Assembly: GCA_020848655.1 (NCBI GenBank)
Contig: JADLHU010000051.1
Coordinates: 25,539 to 89,538, forward strand
DNA length: 64,000 nucleotides
From: Novosphingobium sp.
GTDB lineage: Bacteria; Pseudomonadota; Alphaproteobacteria; Sphingomonadales; Sphingomonadaceae
Direction: 5' to 3'
Made by a program: the position numbers and the translations under genes. Positions 25,619-34,432 of this stretch are shown in pieces (the stretch's first letter is position 1; each line of letters begins with the position of its first letter). Under the pieces are notes generated by a model. The model saw only the letters and a list, made by a program, of their open reading frames with translations, had not been told where the DNA came from and ran no database searches.

Positions 25619-25676
25619 ACAGCGCGGGCATGATGTGCGCCAGACGCCATCCCCAGGCTCCAGCCATCGAGGAACC

Positions 25677-26312
25677 GTGTTGAGACGGCCCCGCCTGCTG
25701 CCGTCGCTTGCCACCGCGATCACCCTCTTCGCCGCAGCCCCGCCCGCGCTGGCCGCCGATCCGCTGCCGCACCGGCTGGCCGCGCTGACGCCGGCGGACT
25801 TCGCGACGCAGGTGACGATCGTTAACGATCCGCTGACCGGCGCGGTGGTGCTGTCCACGCAGGCCGGCTATGCGCGCAGCCGCGCGATCGGCGGGGCGCG
25901 GGCCAATGACGTGCACTTGCGCGCCGTGGTCGATCGCGCCAGCGGCCGGGTCACCTGGCAGGTCTGGCACGATCTGGTCTATGTCGGCGGGCGCAAGGAC
26001 ATCAGCGCCGTCCACTACCGGTCGGGCGGGGCGGAGCGGCTGGCACGGCCGCTGTCGATCGAACACTGGCTCGACCGCTGCCCGCCGACCGATGCCGTGG
26101 GCTTCTGCAACCAGGCCACGCGGATCGGCTTCGAACTGCCCGAACAGGCGGTGCGCGAAATCGCCGCCGCGTGGCGGGCGGGCGCGCGAACGGCCTGGCC
26201 GGTGCGCCTGCGCGATACGGCAGGCGGCGGCGAAGTGATCGGCGGCATCGCTCCGGCCGAAGCGGCCGGGCTGATGCAGGCGCTGGCCGACTGGCGCGGC
26301 CGATCGAGCTAG
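25677..26312 (+). CDS. Secreted protein of unknown function, non-ATG start
   Basis: The likely start is GTG at 25677 or TTG at 25680, both just after GAGGA; a longer frame from GTG at 25635 would begin inside the probable promoter. The product has about 211 residues, with a signal peptide (LLPSLATAITLFAAAPPALA) and a mature domain containing GYARSRAIGGARANDVHLRA, VTWQVWHDLVYVG and two cysteines (HWLDRCPPTDAVGFCNQATR). I do not recognise the family. The gene lies directly upstream of the OmpR-type regulator on the same strand and carries the shared upstream motif, suggesting a periplasmic role linked to that signalling system. Confidence 0.7.
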   Translation: MLRRPRLLPSLATAITLFAAAPPALAADPLPHRLAALTPADFATQVTIVNDPLTGAVVLSTQAGYARSRAIGGARANDVHLRAVVDRASGRVTWQVWHDLVYVGGRKDISAVHYRSGGAERLARPLSIEHWLDRCPPTDAVGFCNQATRIGFELPEQAVREIAAAWRAGARTAWPVRLRDTAGGGEVIGGIAPAEAAGLMQALADWRGRSS

Positions 26313-26427
26313 CGATGCCTCCCGGCGGGCAGCCCGCCCCGGCCCACCCGGCATTGCACCTGCGCCCGCCGCGTCCTATCTGCCACTCGCAAAAGAGAAT
26401 TTCCCCAAACCAGATGCCCCGATCCAG

Positions 26428-27141
26428 ATGACAGCCCCCAACATCGTACTGCTGGAAGATGATGCGCCGCTGCGCAACCTGACCACGCGCGCGCTGCGTG
26501 AGCATGGCTTCAACGTGCGCGCGGTCGGCACCGGGGCGGAAATGTGGGTGGTTCTTGAAAACGAGACGCCCGACCTGATCGTGCTCGACATCATGCTGCC
26601 CGGCACCAGCGGCATCGACCTGCTGCGCACGCTGCGCCAGACCAGCAATACGCCGGTGATCTTCGTCAGCGCGCGCGGCAGCGAGGAAGATCGCGTGGTC
26701 GGGCTGGAACTGGGCGCGGACGATTACCTGTCCAAGCCGTTCAGCACGCGCGAACTGATCGCGCGGATCGGCGCGGTGCTGCGCCGCCACGGCAGCCAGC
26801 CGGCCGGCGAAACGCAAGGCACGCGCAACGAACTGCAGTTCCAGGGCTGGACGCTGTCCACCGCGCGGCGCGAACTGCGCTCTCCGGGCGGGGCCATCGT
26901 CGATCTGACCGGCGCGGAATTCGATCTGCTCAACGTGTTCCTGGGCCAGCCGCAGCGCGTGATCGGGCGCGAACGGCTGATCGAGCTGTCGCGCACCCGC
27001 CTGGCCGACAGTTCCGACCGCAGCGTCGACGTGCTGGTCAGCCGGCTGCGCCGCAAGCTGTCCACCGACGATGGCGGCGCCCCGATCAAGACCGTGCGCG
27101 GCGTCGGCTACATGTTCGCGGCAGAGGTCAGCCGCCTTTGA
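26428..27141 (+). CDS. OmpR-family response regulator
   Basis: This 237-residue regulator has a receiver domain starting NIVLLEDDAPLRNLTTRALR, with phosphoacceptor Asp in DLIVLDIMLPGTSG and Lys in DDYLSKPFSTREL, and a winged-helix DNA-binding domain (LTGAEFDLLNVFLGQPQRVI, VDVLVSRLRRKLS, IKTVRGVGYMF). Its last codon region overlaps the TTG start of the histidine kinase (TTGA), so the pair is translationally coupled. The shared motif upstream of three neighbouring genes is a candidate binding site; that link is inferred from proximity. The start codon has only a weak SD. Confidence 0.93.
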   Translation: MTAPNIVLLEDDAPLRNLTTRALREHGFNVRAVGTGAEMWVVLENETPDLIVLDIMLPGTSGIDLLRTLRQTSNTPVIFVSARGSEEDRVVGLELGADDYLSKPFSTRELIARIGAVLRRHGSQPAGETQGTRNELQFQGWTLSTARRELRSPGGAIVDLTGAEFDLLNVFLGQPQRVIGRERLIELSRTRLADSSDRSVDVLVSRLRRKLSTDDGGAPIKTVRGVGYMFAAEVSRL

Positions 27142-28448
27142 AATGGCTGTCGCGCGTCGGGCTGGGCGGGCGGCTGCTGGCGATCATGGTCATCGTCATC
27201 GCCATCGATTTCCTGGCCAATACCGTGCTGTTCGACCGCGCCAGCGATTTCGCCCTGCGCAACGACGATGCCGAGCGCATGGCCGAGCATCTGGTCATTT
27301 CCTACCGCGTGATCGAACGCACGCCTTCGCAGGAGCGCAACGCGGTCGCCCATGAACTGAGCACCGATCGCTTCGCTTCCACCTGGTCGCGCACGCGGCC
27401 GCGCGATGTCGGCACGCTGGACCTGGCGACGCTGCGCCGCCAGGTGCTGGCCTTCGAACCCGAACTGGCGACGGCCAACCTCCATCTCCAGCTTGCCGGG
27501 CTGTCCAGCGGCGGCAACATCGCCGGGTCGATGACGCTGCCCGACAAGTCGGTCATCACCTTCCGCACGTATGGCCGCGTCGCCTGGACGCTCAATCTGG
27601 GCCGGCTGATCGGGCTGATGCTGCCGTCGGCGGTGCTGATCGTGCTGGCCTGGCTGATGTTCCGCGCCACGCTCAGCCCGTTGCGCATGCTGGTTCGCGC
27701 CACGTCCGAAGTGGGGGCGACGAGCGCGCGGCCGCTGGAGGAAAAGGGCCAGGCCGAAGTGCGCCACCTGATCCGCGCCTTCAACGCCATGCAGGAACGC
27801 ATCCACCAGTTGCTGGCCAGCGGATCGCAGACCCTGCTGGCGATCGGGCATGACTTGCGCACGCCGCTGGCCCGCCTGCAACTGCGCATCGACGATGCCT
27901 CGATCGAGCCCCGGCTCCATGCCGAGATCACGCAGGACATCAACGAGATGCGCGATCTGCTCCAGTCCTTGCAGACGTTCGTGGAAGCGGGCGAGGATGC
28001 CCCGCCCGGCCAGCGCATCGACATCGCCGCCATGGCGCAGACGATGGCCGACAACGCGCGCGACCGGGGCGGGCAGGCCAGCTATCGCGGGCCGCAGCAT
28101 CTGGAAGCCACCGCGCGCCCGGTATCGCTGCGCCGGGCGCTGTCCAACCTGGTCGAAAACGCGCTGGCCTATGGCGGCAACGCCCGCATCGACGTGCGCC
28201 GCGACGGGGCCGCGGTGGAAATCGCGGTGGAAGACGACGGGCCGGGCATCCCTGAAGACCGCATGGGCGATGTGCTGCGCCCGTTCATCCGGCTGGACGG
28301 CGCGCGCGCGCGCAACACCGCCGGCATGGGGCTGGGCCTGCCGATCGTGGAACGCGCGGTCCAGGCCGAAGGCGGCACGCTGACCCTGGCCAACCGACCG
28401 CAAGGCGGGCTGCGCGTGACGATCCGCCTTCCCCACGCGCTGGCCTGA
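27138..28448 (+). CDS. Sensor histidine kinase paired with the OmpR-type regulator, TTG start
   Basis: The TTG at 27138 overlaps the regulator stop and gives 436 residues: a transmembrane helix (LLAIMVIVIAIDFLANTVLF), a periplasmic domain of about 130 residues, a second helix (LIGLMLPSAVLIVLAWLMF), HAMP, H-box LLAIGHDLRTPLARLQLRI, N-box LVENALAYG, and G-boxes DDGPGIPEDRM and GMGLGLPIVERA. It should phosphorylate the adjacent regulator. Its architecture and H-box (HDLRTPLAR) match the unpaired kinase at 21954, so the two are paralogues. The signal sensed is unknown. Confidence 0.92.
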   Translation: MKWLSRVGLGGRLLAIMVIVIAIDFLANTVLFDRASDFALRNDDAERMAEHLVISYRVIERTPSQERNAVAHELSTDRFASTWSRTRPRDVGTLDLATLRRQVLAFEPELATANLHLQLAGLSSGGNIAGSMTLPDKSVITFRTYGRVAWTLNLGRLIGLMLPSAVLIVLAWLMFRATLSPLRMLVRATSEVGATSARPLEEKGQAEVRHLIRAFNAMQERIHQLLASGSQTLLAIGHDLRTPLARLQLRIDDASIEPRLHAEITQDINEMRDLLQSLQTFVEAGEDAPPGQRIDIAAMAQTMADNARDRGGQASYRGPQHLEATARPVSLRRALSNLVENALAYGGNARIDVRRDGAAVEIAVEDDGPGIPEDRMGDVLRPFIRLDGARARNTAGMGLGLPIVERAVQAEGGTLTLANRPQGGLRVTIRLPHALA

Positions 28449-28463
28449 TCGCGCATTGCCGCA

Positions 28464-28502
28464 GCGCAACAATTTCTTACAGCCCGGTCGAACACAGGAA
28501 AA
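28464..28502 (+). promoter_or_regulatory. Shared operator-like motif, copy 3
   Basis: GCGCAACAATTTCTTACAG, then 13 bases, then AGGAAAA. The site lies 75 bases before the carbonic anhydrase start at 28578 and just after the histidine kinase gene. Confidence 0.55.
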
Positions 28503-28577
28503 AGGCATCGCCTAGATTGGCTGCATCCCGCGACACCTGCGTCGCGGTGGTCCATGCAACCACGAAAGGCGAGAACC

Positions 28578-29273
28578 GTGAACGAGCTTATCGGACGTGT
28601 TTTCAGTTTCGAAAAAACCATCTTCCCCAACAGCGGCGAACTGTTCGCCAAGCTGTCCTCGCAGGGCCAGTCCCCCAAGGCGCTGATGATTTCCTGCGCC
28701 GATTCGCGCATCGTGCCCGAACAGATCCTCCAGGCCGAGCCGGGCGACCTGTTCGTCTGCCGCACCGCCGGCAACATCGTGCCCCCCTTCGCGACGATGA
28801 ACGGCGGGGTTTCCTCCACCGTCGAATATGCGGTGATGGCGCTGGGCGTGCGCGACATCATCGTCTGCGGCCATTCGGACTGCGGTGCGATGAAGGCGCT
28901 CAGCGATCCCTCGATGCTCGATGGCATGCCCAACGTCGCCGCCTGGCTGCGCCACGGCTCCGCCGCCGCGCACATCGTCGATAGCTGCCGCCCCGACCTG
29001 GAAGGCACCGATCGCGTCCGCGCGCTGAGCCTGGAAAACGTCATCGCGCAGCTCAACCACCTGCGCACCCATCCTTCGGTCGCCGGCGCGATCGCACAGG
29101 GCGAAATGGCGCTGCACGGCTGGTTCGTCGATATCAACGCCGGGCAAGTGCTGGGCCTGGACGGCGAAACCGGCCAGTTCGTGCCGCTGCGCGAAGACCA
29201 ACCGCTGCCCGTGGCGCTGCCCGCGCAGCGCCGCATCTGGGTGCAGCACGATGCGCTGGAGGCCGCCGAATGA
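28578..29273 (+). CDS. Beta-class carbonic anhydrase
   Basis: The GTG at 28578 (SD-like AAAGGCGAG upstream) gives 231 residues; an ATG at 28554 is the alternative. Zinc-binding residues fit the beta class: Cys40 with the Asp42-Arg44 dyad in CADSR, and His99 and Cys102 in HSDCG. It should interconvert CO2 and bicarbonate in the cytoplasm. Its stop overlaps the ATG of a SulP transporter by 4 bp (ATGA), so bicarbonate uptake or export is probably coupled to hydration. The operon carries the shared upstream motif, which suggests control together with the two secreted proteins. Confidence 0.93.
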   Translation: MNELIGRVFSFEKTIFPNSGELFAKLSSQGQSPKALMISCADSRIVPEQILQAEPGDLFVCRTAGNIVPPFATMNGGVSSTVEYAVMALGVRDIIVCGHSDCGAMKALSDPSMLDGMPNVAAWLRHGSAAAHIVDSCRPDLEGTDRVRALSLENVIAQLNHLRTHPSVAGAIAQGEMALHGWFVDINAGQVLGLDGETGQFVPLREDQPLPVALPAQRRIWVQHDALEAAE

Positions 29274-30793
29274 GCACCGCCCCCGCGCGAAGCGGCCCTT
29301 TCGCGCACTTCGCCAGCGATTTCACCGCGTCGATCGTCGTGTTCCTGGTGGCGATGCCGCTGTGCATGGGCATCGCCATCGCATCGGGCGTGCCCCCGGA
29401 AATGGGGTTGGTGACGGGGATCATCGGCGGGCTTGTCGTCGGTGTGTTCGCCGGTTCGCCCTTGCAGGTCAGTGGCCCGGCCGCCGGGCTGGCCGTGATC
29501 GTGTTCGAATTCGTGCGCGAACACGGCATCCCGGCGCTGGGCGCGGTGCTGGTGCTGGCGGGCCTGTTGCAGTTCGTGGCAGGCGTGCTCAAGCTTGGCG
29601 GCTTGTTCCGCTCGATCTCGCCGGCCGTGGTCCACGGCATGCTGGCGGGCATCGGCGCGCTGATCGTGATCGGCCAGTTCCACACGCTGTTCGATGCCAA
29701 GCCGCTGTCCAGCGGGATCGAGAACCTGGCGGCGATGCCCGGTCGCGTGCTGGGGCTTGCCCCCTTCGACATGCGATCGACCGAGATCGCGGTGCTGATC
29801 GGCCTCTTGACCATCGGCGTGATGCTGGGCTGGGAAAAGCTGCGCCCGGCTTCGCTCAAGCTCATCCCCGGCGCGCTGCTGGGCGTGGGCGCGGCAACGC
29901 TGGCGGCCTTCGTGCTGGGCCTTGATGTGGCGCGCGTGACGGTGCCCGAATCGATCGCCGCGGCCTTCACGCTGCCGGCGGAAGGCTTCTTCGCTCCGCT
30001 GGCCAAACCGGCCATTCTGGTGGCCGCCGTGGCCATCGCCTTCATCGCCAGCGCCGAAACGCTGCTGTCCGCCGCTGCGGTGGACCGCATGCACGATGGC
30101 GTGCGCACCGATTACAACAAGGAACTGCGCGCGCAGGGCATCGGCAACTTCCTGTGCGGCGCGGCCGGCGGCCTGCCGATGACCGGCGTGATCGTGCGCA
30201 GTTCGGCCAACGTCCAGGCCGGGGCAAAGACGCGGCTGTCCACCATCCTCCACGGCGGGTGGATCCTGGGCTTCGTGGCGCTGCTGCCGTGGCTGCTTCG
30301 GGAAATCCCCATGGCGGCGCTGGGCGGCGTGCTGGTCGTCACCGGCTGGCGGCTGGTCAGCCTCGATCATGTGCGCCACCAGTTCAAGGTTCACGGCCTG
30401 CTGCCGGCGGCGATCTGGGCGGTGACCTTCGTGCTCGTCGTCGCCACCGACCTGCTGACCGGCGTGCTGGTGGGGCTGGCGCTGTCGCTGCTCGAACTGC
30501 TGCCGTTCCGCCGCAACCTGAAGCTGGGCCTGGCCGAGCGCCAGGACGGCGAGACCACGCATGTCACCTTGCAGGGATCGGCCACCTTCATCAGCCTGAC
30601 CCGGCTCAACGCGGTGCTCGAAGCCCTGCCGCTGACCCGCGCCGTGCGGCTCAACCTCGATGCCCTGCACGGCATGGACCATACCACCGCGCAGACGCTG
30701 GGCGAATGGCTGGCGCGGCGGCGCAAGCTGGGCACCCCGGTGGAGGTAAGCGGCCCGGATCATCTGATCCGCCCGCTTGGCCTCGCGCACTGA
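29270..30793 (+). CDS. SulP-family anion transporter, probable bicarbonate carrier
   Basis: This 507-residue protein has about 12 hydrophobic segments from VVFLVAMPLCMGIAIASGVP, with SulP signatures SPLQVSGPAAGLAVIVFEFV and GFVALLPWLLREIPMAALGGV, and a shortened C-terminal STAS-like region (GETTHVTLQGSATFISLTRL). SulP proteins move sulfate, bicarbonate or other anions; coupling to a carbonic anhydrase gene through an overlap points to bicarbonate. A strong rho-independent terminator follows 18 bases after the stop. The family is firm; the substrate is inferred from context. Confidence 0.9.
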   Translation: MSTAPARSGPFAHFASDFTASIVVFLVAMPLCMGIAIASGVPPEMGLVTGIIGGLVVGVFAGSPLQVSGPAAGLAVIVFEFVREHGIPALGAVLVLAGLLQFVAGVLKLGGLFRSISPAVVHGMLAGIGALIVIGQFHTLFDAKPLSSGIENLAAMPGRVLGLAPFDMRSTEIAVLIGLLTIGVMLGWEKLRPASLKLIPGALLGVGAATLAAFVLGLDVARVTVPESIAAAFTLPAEGFFAPLAKPAILVAAVAIAFIASAETLLSAAAVDRMHDGVRTDYNKELRAQGIGNFLCGAAGGLPMTGVIVRSSANVQAGAKTRLSTILHGGWILGFVALLPWLLREIPMAALGGVLVVTGWRLVSLDHVRHQFKVHGLLPAAIWAVTFVLVVATDLLTGVLVGLALSLLELLPFRRNLKLGLAERQDGETTHVTLQGSATFISLTRLNAVLEALPLTRAVRLNLDALHGMDHTTAQTLGEWLARRRKLGTPVEVSGPDHLIRPLGLAH

Positions 30794-30811
30794 TCCTGGC
30801 GTCCCCCCGGC

Positions 30812-30850
30812 GGCACCGCGCGACGCAAGACTTCGCGCGGTGCCGTTTTT
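30812..30850 (+). terminator. Rho-independent terminator after the carbonic anhydrase-SulP operon
   Basis: A perfect 11-bp stem (30812-30822 with 30834-30844) is followed by GTTTTT. This is the most canonical terminator in the window. It may also serve the convergent regA gene. Confidence 0.85.
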
Positions 30851-30866
30851 CCGTGGCGCGCGCCGG

Positions 30867-31403
30867 CTATCGCAGCGGGCGCTTTTCCAGCTTTCGCGCC
30901 AATGTGCGGCGATGCATCCCCAGCCGGCGCGCGGCTTCGGATATGTTGAAATCGCATTCGGCCAGCGTCGACTGGATATATTCCCACTCGATCGTCTTGA
31001 TGGAGCTTTTGCGCCCTTCCAGCGGCACCGTGGGATCGCCGCTGTCGCGCGCGAAGGCGTCCTCTATATCGTCGGTGTTGGCCGGCTTGGCGAGATAGTG
31101 CGCCGCGCCCAGCTTGATCGCTTCCACCGCCGTGGCGATCGAGGCGAAGCCGGTCAGCACCACGATGCGCGTCGCCGGATCGTGTTCGTGCAGCATCTGC
31201 ACGCAAGGCAGGCCCGATGCGGTGCCGAGCTTGAGGTCCACCACCGCGAAATCGAAGCGTTCCAGCCGCAGCAGCGCGGTCAGTTCATCGGGGCTGGCGG
31301 CGTGCCACACGCGGTAGCCGCGCCGTTCGAACGATCGCTGCAAGGTGCGCGCCAGCGCCGGATCGTCTTCCACCAGGACCAGGCGCGAACCATCCTGCGC
31401 CAT
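30867..31403 (-). CDS. regA: Redox response regulator of the RegA/PrrA/ActR family
   Basis: The ATG at 31403 shares a base with the kinase stop (TGATG) and gives 178 residues; an ATG at 31409 is possible. The receiver domain begins LVLVEDDPALARTLQRSFER with the phosphoacceptor in DFAVVDLKLGTASGL. The C-terminal Fis-like helix-turn-helix FNISEAARRLGMHRRTLARK is highly characteristic of RegA/PrrA/ActR. It should control respiratory and other redox-responsive genes when phosphorylated by the upstream RegB homologue. Its position after the cyo oxidase genes makes those genes likely targets; this is inferred. Confidence 0.92.
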   Translation of the reverse strand: MAQDGSRLVLVEDDPALARTLQRSFERRGYRVWHAASPDELTALLRLERFDFAVVDLKLGTASGLPCVQMLHEHDPATRIVVLTGFASIATAVEAIKLGAAHYLAKPANTDDIEDAFARDSGDPTVPLEGRKSSIKTIEWEYIQSTLAECDFNISEAARRLGMHRRTLARKLEKRPLR

Positions 31404-32695
31404 CACCATCCCGCTCCCGCATGGGCCAGCGCCTTGACCGGAATATGGATGCGCACCAGCGCGCCGCCGGCGGGCGGGTTGCACACTTCGACCCGGCCGC
31501 CCAGCTTGCGCACCACGTTGACCACGAGGAACAGCCCCAGCCCGCCGCCGGCCCGGCCCTTGGTGGAGGAATAGGGCCGCCCGAAGGCTTCGAGCATCGC
31601 CGGCGCGAAGCCGGGACCGCGATCCGCCACATCCAGGATCACTTCGCCACCGGCCAGCCGCGCCGCCAGTTCGACGAAGGCGGGCGAAACTTCGAGCGCA
31701 TTGTCGATCACGTTGCCGATCACCTGGCGCAGCGCCGGATCGGACACGATGGCCAGATCATCATCGATGGCATCGCGCAAGCGCACCGCGCCGCCGCTGC
31801 GATCCGCCCATTCGCTGGCGATGGCCCGGACGAACGCCGTGAGCGTGGTCAGCGAAGGGCTTTCGCCGCGCGCCTCGCCCGCCGACATCAGGATGCCCGA
31901 AACGATCGACTTGCAGCGTTGCAGTTCGCCGTTCATGTCCTCAAGCTCGCTTGCCAGTTCGGGGTCGGCAAGGATTTCGGGGCGCTTCAGCCAGTCGCCC
32001 ACCAGCACCGCCATCGTCGCCATCGGCGTGCCCAGTTCGTGCGCCGCGCCGGACGCCAGCAGCCCCATGCGCACGATGTGGTGTTCTTCCGCCGCCTGCT
32101 GGCGCAGCGCGGCCAGCGCCGCATCGCTTTGCCGCCGGTTGCGATCGATGCGGATCACGAAGAACACCAGCAAGGCCGCGATCAGCACGAAGCAGATCAG
32201 GCTGCCCACCAGATAGAGCCGCATCGGATGTCCGGCGTGCGGCTGGGGCAGCAGCAGCGGCTGGTAGGCGAACGTCAGCGCGCCGACGACCAGCGCGGCC
32301 AGCGCGGCGACGATCCAGCTCCAGTTGGTGGGCAGCAGGATCGCGCCGATCACGATCTGGAGCAGGAACAGGAAGGTGAACGGATTGTTCGATCCGCCGC
32401 TGAAATAAAGCTGCCAGGCCAGCGCCATGACATCGAGCATCAGCGCGCCGAGCAGTTCCAGGTAGGTATAGCCCTCGCGCTCGCGCCCCATGACCATGGT
32501 GGCCAGGTTGACCAGCGCCAGCAGCACCGGCACCGCGATCAGTTGCGGCAGCGGCAGCACCACGCCCAGATAGGCCGAGGCGAAGCCGATCGTCACCAGT
32601 TGGCCGATCACCGCCATCCAGCGCAGTTGCACCAGCAGCGCCATGTTGCGCGCGCTGGCCGGCGGATAGGACATCGAGGAACGCAGGGCGATCAT
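31403..32695 (-). CDS. regB: Redox sensor histidine kinase of the RegB/PrrB/ActS family
   Basis: The ATG at 32695 overlaps the SURF1 stop by 4 bp (ATGA) and gives 430 residues. Six hydrophobic segments precede the kinase core. The quinone-sensing motif GGSNNPF is present between helices, the H-box is LASGAAHELGTPMATMAVL, and the redox-active cysteine region appears as GELQRCKSIVSGIL. N- and G-boxes (GNVIDNALEVS, DRGPGFAP, GGLGLFLVVNVV) follow. Together these define RegB. It should sense quinone redox state or oxygen and phosphorylate RegA. Longer N-terminal starts overlap SURF1 coding sequence and are less likely. Confidence 0.93.
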   Translation of the reverse strand: MIALRSSMSYPPASARNMALLVQLRWMAVIGQLVTIGFASAYLGVVLPLPQLIAVPVLLALVNLATMVMGREREGYTYLELLGALMLDVMALAWQLYFSGGSNNPFTFLFLLQIVIGAILLPTNWSWIVAALAALVVGALTFAYQPLLLPQPHAGHPMRLYLVGSLICFVLIAALLVFFVIRIDRNRRQSDAALAALRQQAAEEHHIVRMGLLASGAAHELGTPMATMAVLVGDWLKRPEILADPELASELEDMNGELQRCKSIVSGILMSAGEARGESPSLTTLTAFVRAIASEWADRSGGAVRLRDAIDDDLAIVSDPALRQVIGNVIDNALEVSPAFVELAARLAGGEVILDVADRGPGFAPAMLEAFGRPYSSTKGRAGGGLGLFLVVNVVRKLGGRVEVCNPPAGGALVRIHIPVKALAHAGAGW

Positions 32696-33414
32696 GGGCG
32701 CCGCCGCCATAGCACGGTTGCCCCGCCCGCCGACAGCACGGCGAGCGCGAACCACGTCAGCGCATAGGCCAGGTGGCTGTTGGGAAAGGCGATCACCGTC
32801 AGCCCCGGCACCGGCCCGCCGGGGCGATGCGGCGTTTCGGCCTGCGCATCGATGAAGAAGCGGCGTTCCGCGTGGATGGCGTGGTGGCCGGCGATGGCGG
32901 CCACATCGCGCGAATACCAGCGCGCTTCGGCGGGGCGATTGGCGCGCAGCGCGGTGCCGCCCGGTTCATTCAGCCGCAAGAGGCCGACGACCGCGACCGT
33001 GCCGGCCGGCAGCGCGGCGCGCACCGCATCGGGCCGCGATCCCAGCGGCACGAAGCCGCGATTGACATAGACCGTGCGCCCGTCCGCCATCGCCAGCGGG
33101 GCCATGGCCCAATAGCCGCTGCCCAGCGTGGACGTGCCCGTGACCAGCACCGCGCCGCGCGGATCGTAGCGCCCGGACAGCGCGATGCGGCGGTATTCCC
33201 ATGGGCCAAGGCCGCCGCCGGGGATGGCGTCGAGCGGCGCGGGCGCGGCGCGCAGGCCCGCTTCGACGTGGGCGATCAGCGCCTCCTTCCAGGCCAGCCG
33301 CCGCACCTGCCACTGGCCCAGCGCGGCGAACAGCACGGCCAGCACGCCCAGCGCGACAACGGGGCCGACAATGCGCCTGCCACGCTCGCCCCCGGCCGCG
33401 CCGGGCCGGTTCAC
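32692..33414 (-). CDS. SURF1-family oxidase assembly protein
   Basis: The GTG at 33414 overlaps the cyoD stop (GTGA) and gives 240 residues. It has the two flanking transmembrane helices of SURF1 (VVALGVLAVLFAALGQWQVRRL near the N-terminus and AYALTWFALAVLSAGGATVL near the C-terminus), the conserved GQWQVRRLAWK segment, EYRRIALSGRYDP, and the VNRGFVPLGS block. SURF1 proteins help assemble haem-copper oxidases. Its place directly after cyoDCBA suggests that it serves this bo3-type oxidase. Confidence 0.9.
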   Translation of the reverse strand: MNRPGAAGGERGRRIVGPVVALGVLAVLFAALGQWQVRRLAWKEALIAHVEAGLRAAPAPLDAIPGGGLGPWEYRRIALSGRYDPRGAVLVTGTSTLGSGYWAMAPLAMADGRTVYVNRGFVPLGSRPDAVRAALPAGTVAVVGLLRLNEPGGTALRANRPAEARWYSRDVAAIAGHHAIHAERRFFIDAQAETPHRPGGPVPGLTVIAFPNSHLAYALTWFALAVLSAGGATVLWRRRP

Positions 33415-33809
33415 GGCATGTCCGCCATCGCGCGCCCGGCCATCTCGGCCGAATGCGGCATCATGTTGGCGTTGAGGTGGTACATCACCCACAGCGATCC
33501 GGTCAGCACGATGACCACGATCACCACGGTGAACAGCAGCGCCAGCAGGTTCCAGCCGCCTTCGGCCCTGGCATTCATGTGCAGGAAGAACACCATGTGG
33601 ACCACGATCTGCACGGCCGCGAAGCCGGACACGACCAGCCCGGTCAGCGTCCTGTCGGCCAGCGCGCCGCTCATCACCAGCCAGAACGGGATGGCGGTCA
33701 GCACCACCGAAAGCACGAAGCCGATCACATAGTCGCGCATCGAACCATGGGCTTCGCCCTCGGCATGGGCGTGATCGGCATGGTCGGGTTCGTTGTGCAC
33801 CGCGCTCAT
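33411..33809 (-). CDS. cyoD: Cytochrome o ubiquinol oxidase subunit IV
   Basis: The ATG at 33809 overlaps the cyoC stop by 4 bp and gives 132 residues. A His-rich cytoplasmic leader ([14 protein letters not shown]) is followed by three transmembrane helices, including [19 protein letters not shown] and [14 protein letters not shown], and the ending [20 protein letters not shown] that is typical of CyoD. It should assist assembly of the haem-copper centre in subunit I. It is translationally coupled on both sides. Confidence 0.93.
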   Translation of the reverse strand: MSAVHNEPDHADHAHAEGEAHGSMRDYVIGFVLSVVLTAIPFWLVMSGALADRTLTGLVVSGFAAVQIVVHMVFFLHMNARAEGGWNLLALLFTVVIVVIVLTGSLWVMYHLNANMMPHSAEMAGRAMADMP

Positions 33810-34432
33810 CGCAGCATCCCCATCAGGTAGACGAAAGTGAAGACGCCGATCCACACGACGTCGAGGAAGTGCCAGAACAGGCTGAGGCACATCAGCCGGC
33901 GGCGATTGGCGGCGATCAGCCCGCGCTGGCCGATCTGCACCAGCAGCACCCCCAGCCAGACCAGGCCGAAGGTAACGTGCAGCCCGTGCGTGCCGACCAG
34001 CGTGAAGAAGGCCGAAAGAAACGCGCTGCGCTGCGGCGTGGCGCCTTCGTGGATCAGGTGGGCGAATTCGTAGAGTTCGATTCCCAGGAACGCCGCGCCG
34101 AACAGGCCGGTGACGATCAGCCAGCCTTGCGTGGCCCGCGCCTGCCCGCGCTGCATCGCCAGCATGGCGAAGCCATAGGTGATCGACGACAACAGCAGCA
34201 TCGAGGTGTTGAGCGCGACCAGCGGCAGGTCGAACAGGTCTTTCGGCCCCGGCCCTGCCGCATAGTTTCCGCCCAGCACGCCGAACGCGGCGAACAGCAT
34301 GGCGAAGATCAGGCAGTCGCTCATCAGGTAGATCCAGAAGCCCAGCATGGTGCTGCCGCCTTCGGGATGGTCGTGCTCGTCCAGATCGTAATAGCGGGCG
34401 GTCAGGGCCGCGGCATCGGCGGGCGTGCTCAT
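33806..34432 (-). CDS. cyoC: Cytochrome o ubiquinol oxidase subunit III
   Basis: This 208-residue protein has five transmembrane helices, starting [20 protein letters not shown], with the subunit III segments [19 protein letters not shown] and [19 protein letters not shown] and the ending [20 protein letters not shown]. It has the normal length for CyoC. Its ATG overlaps the cyoB stop by 4 bp, and its stop overlaps cyoD. It is an inner-membrane subunit of the bo3-type quinol oxidase. Confidence 0.95.
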   Translation of the reverse strand: MSTPADAAALTARYYDLDEHDHPEGGSTMLGFWIYLMSDCLIFAMLFAAFGVLGGNYAAGPGPKDLFDLPLVALNTSMLLLSSITYGFAMLAMQRGQARATQGWLIVTGLFGAAFLGIELYEFAHLIHEGATPQRSAFLSAFFTLVGTHGLHVTFGLVWLGVLLVQIGQRGLIAANRRRLMCLSLFWHFLDVVWIGVFTFVYLMGMLR

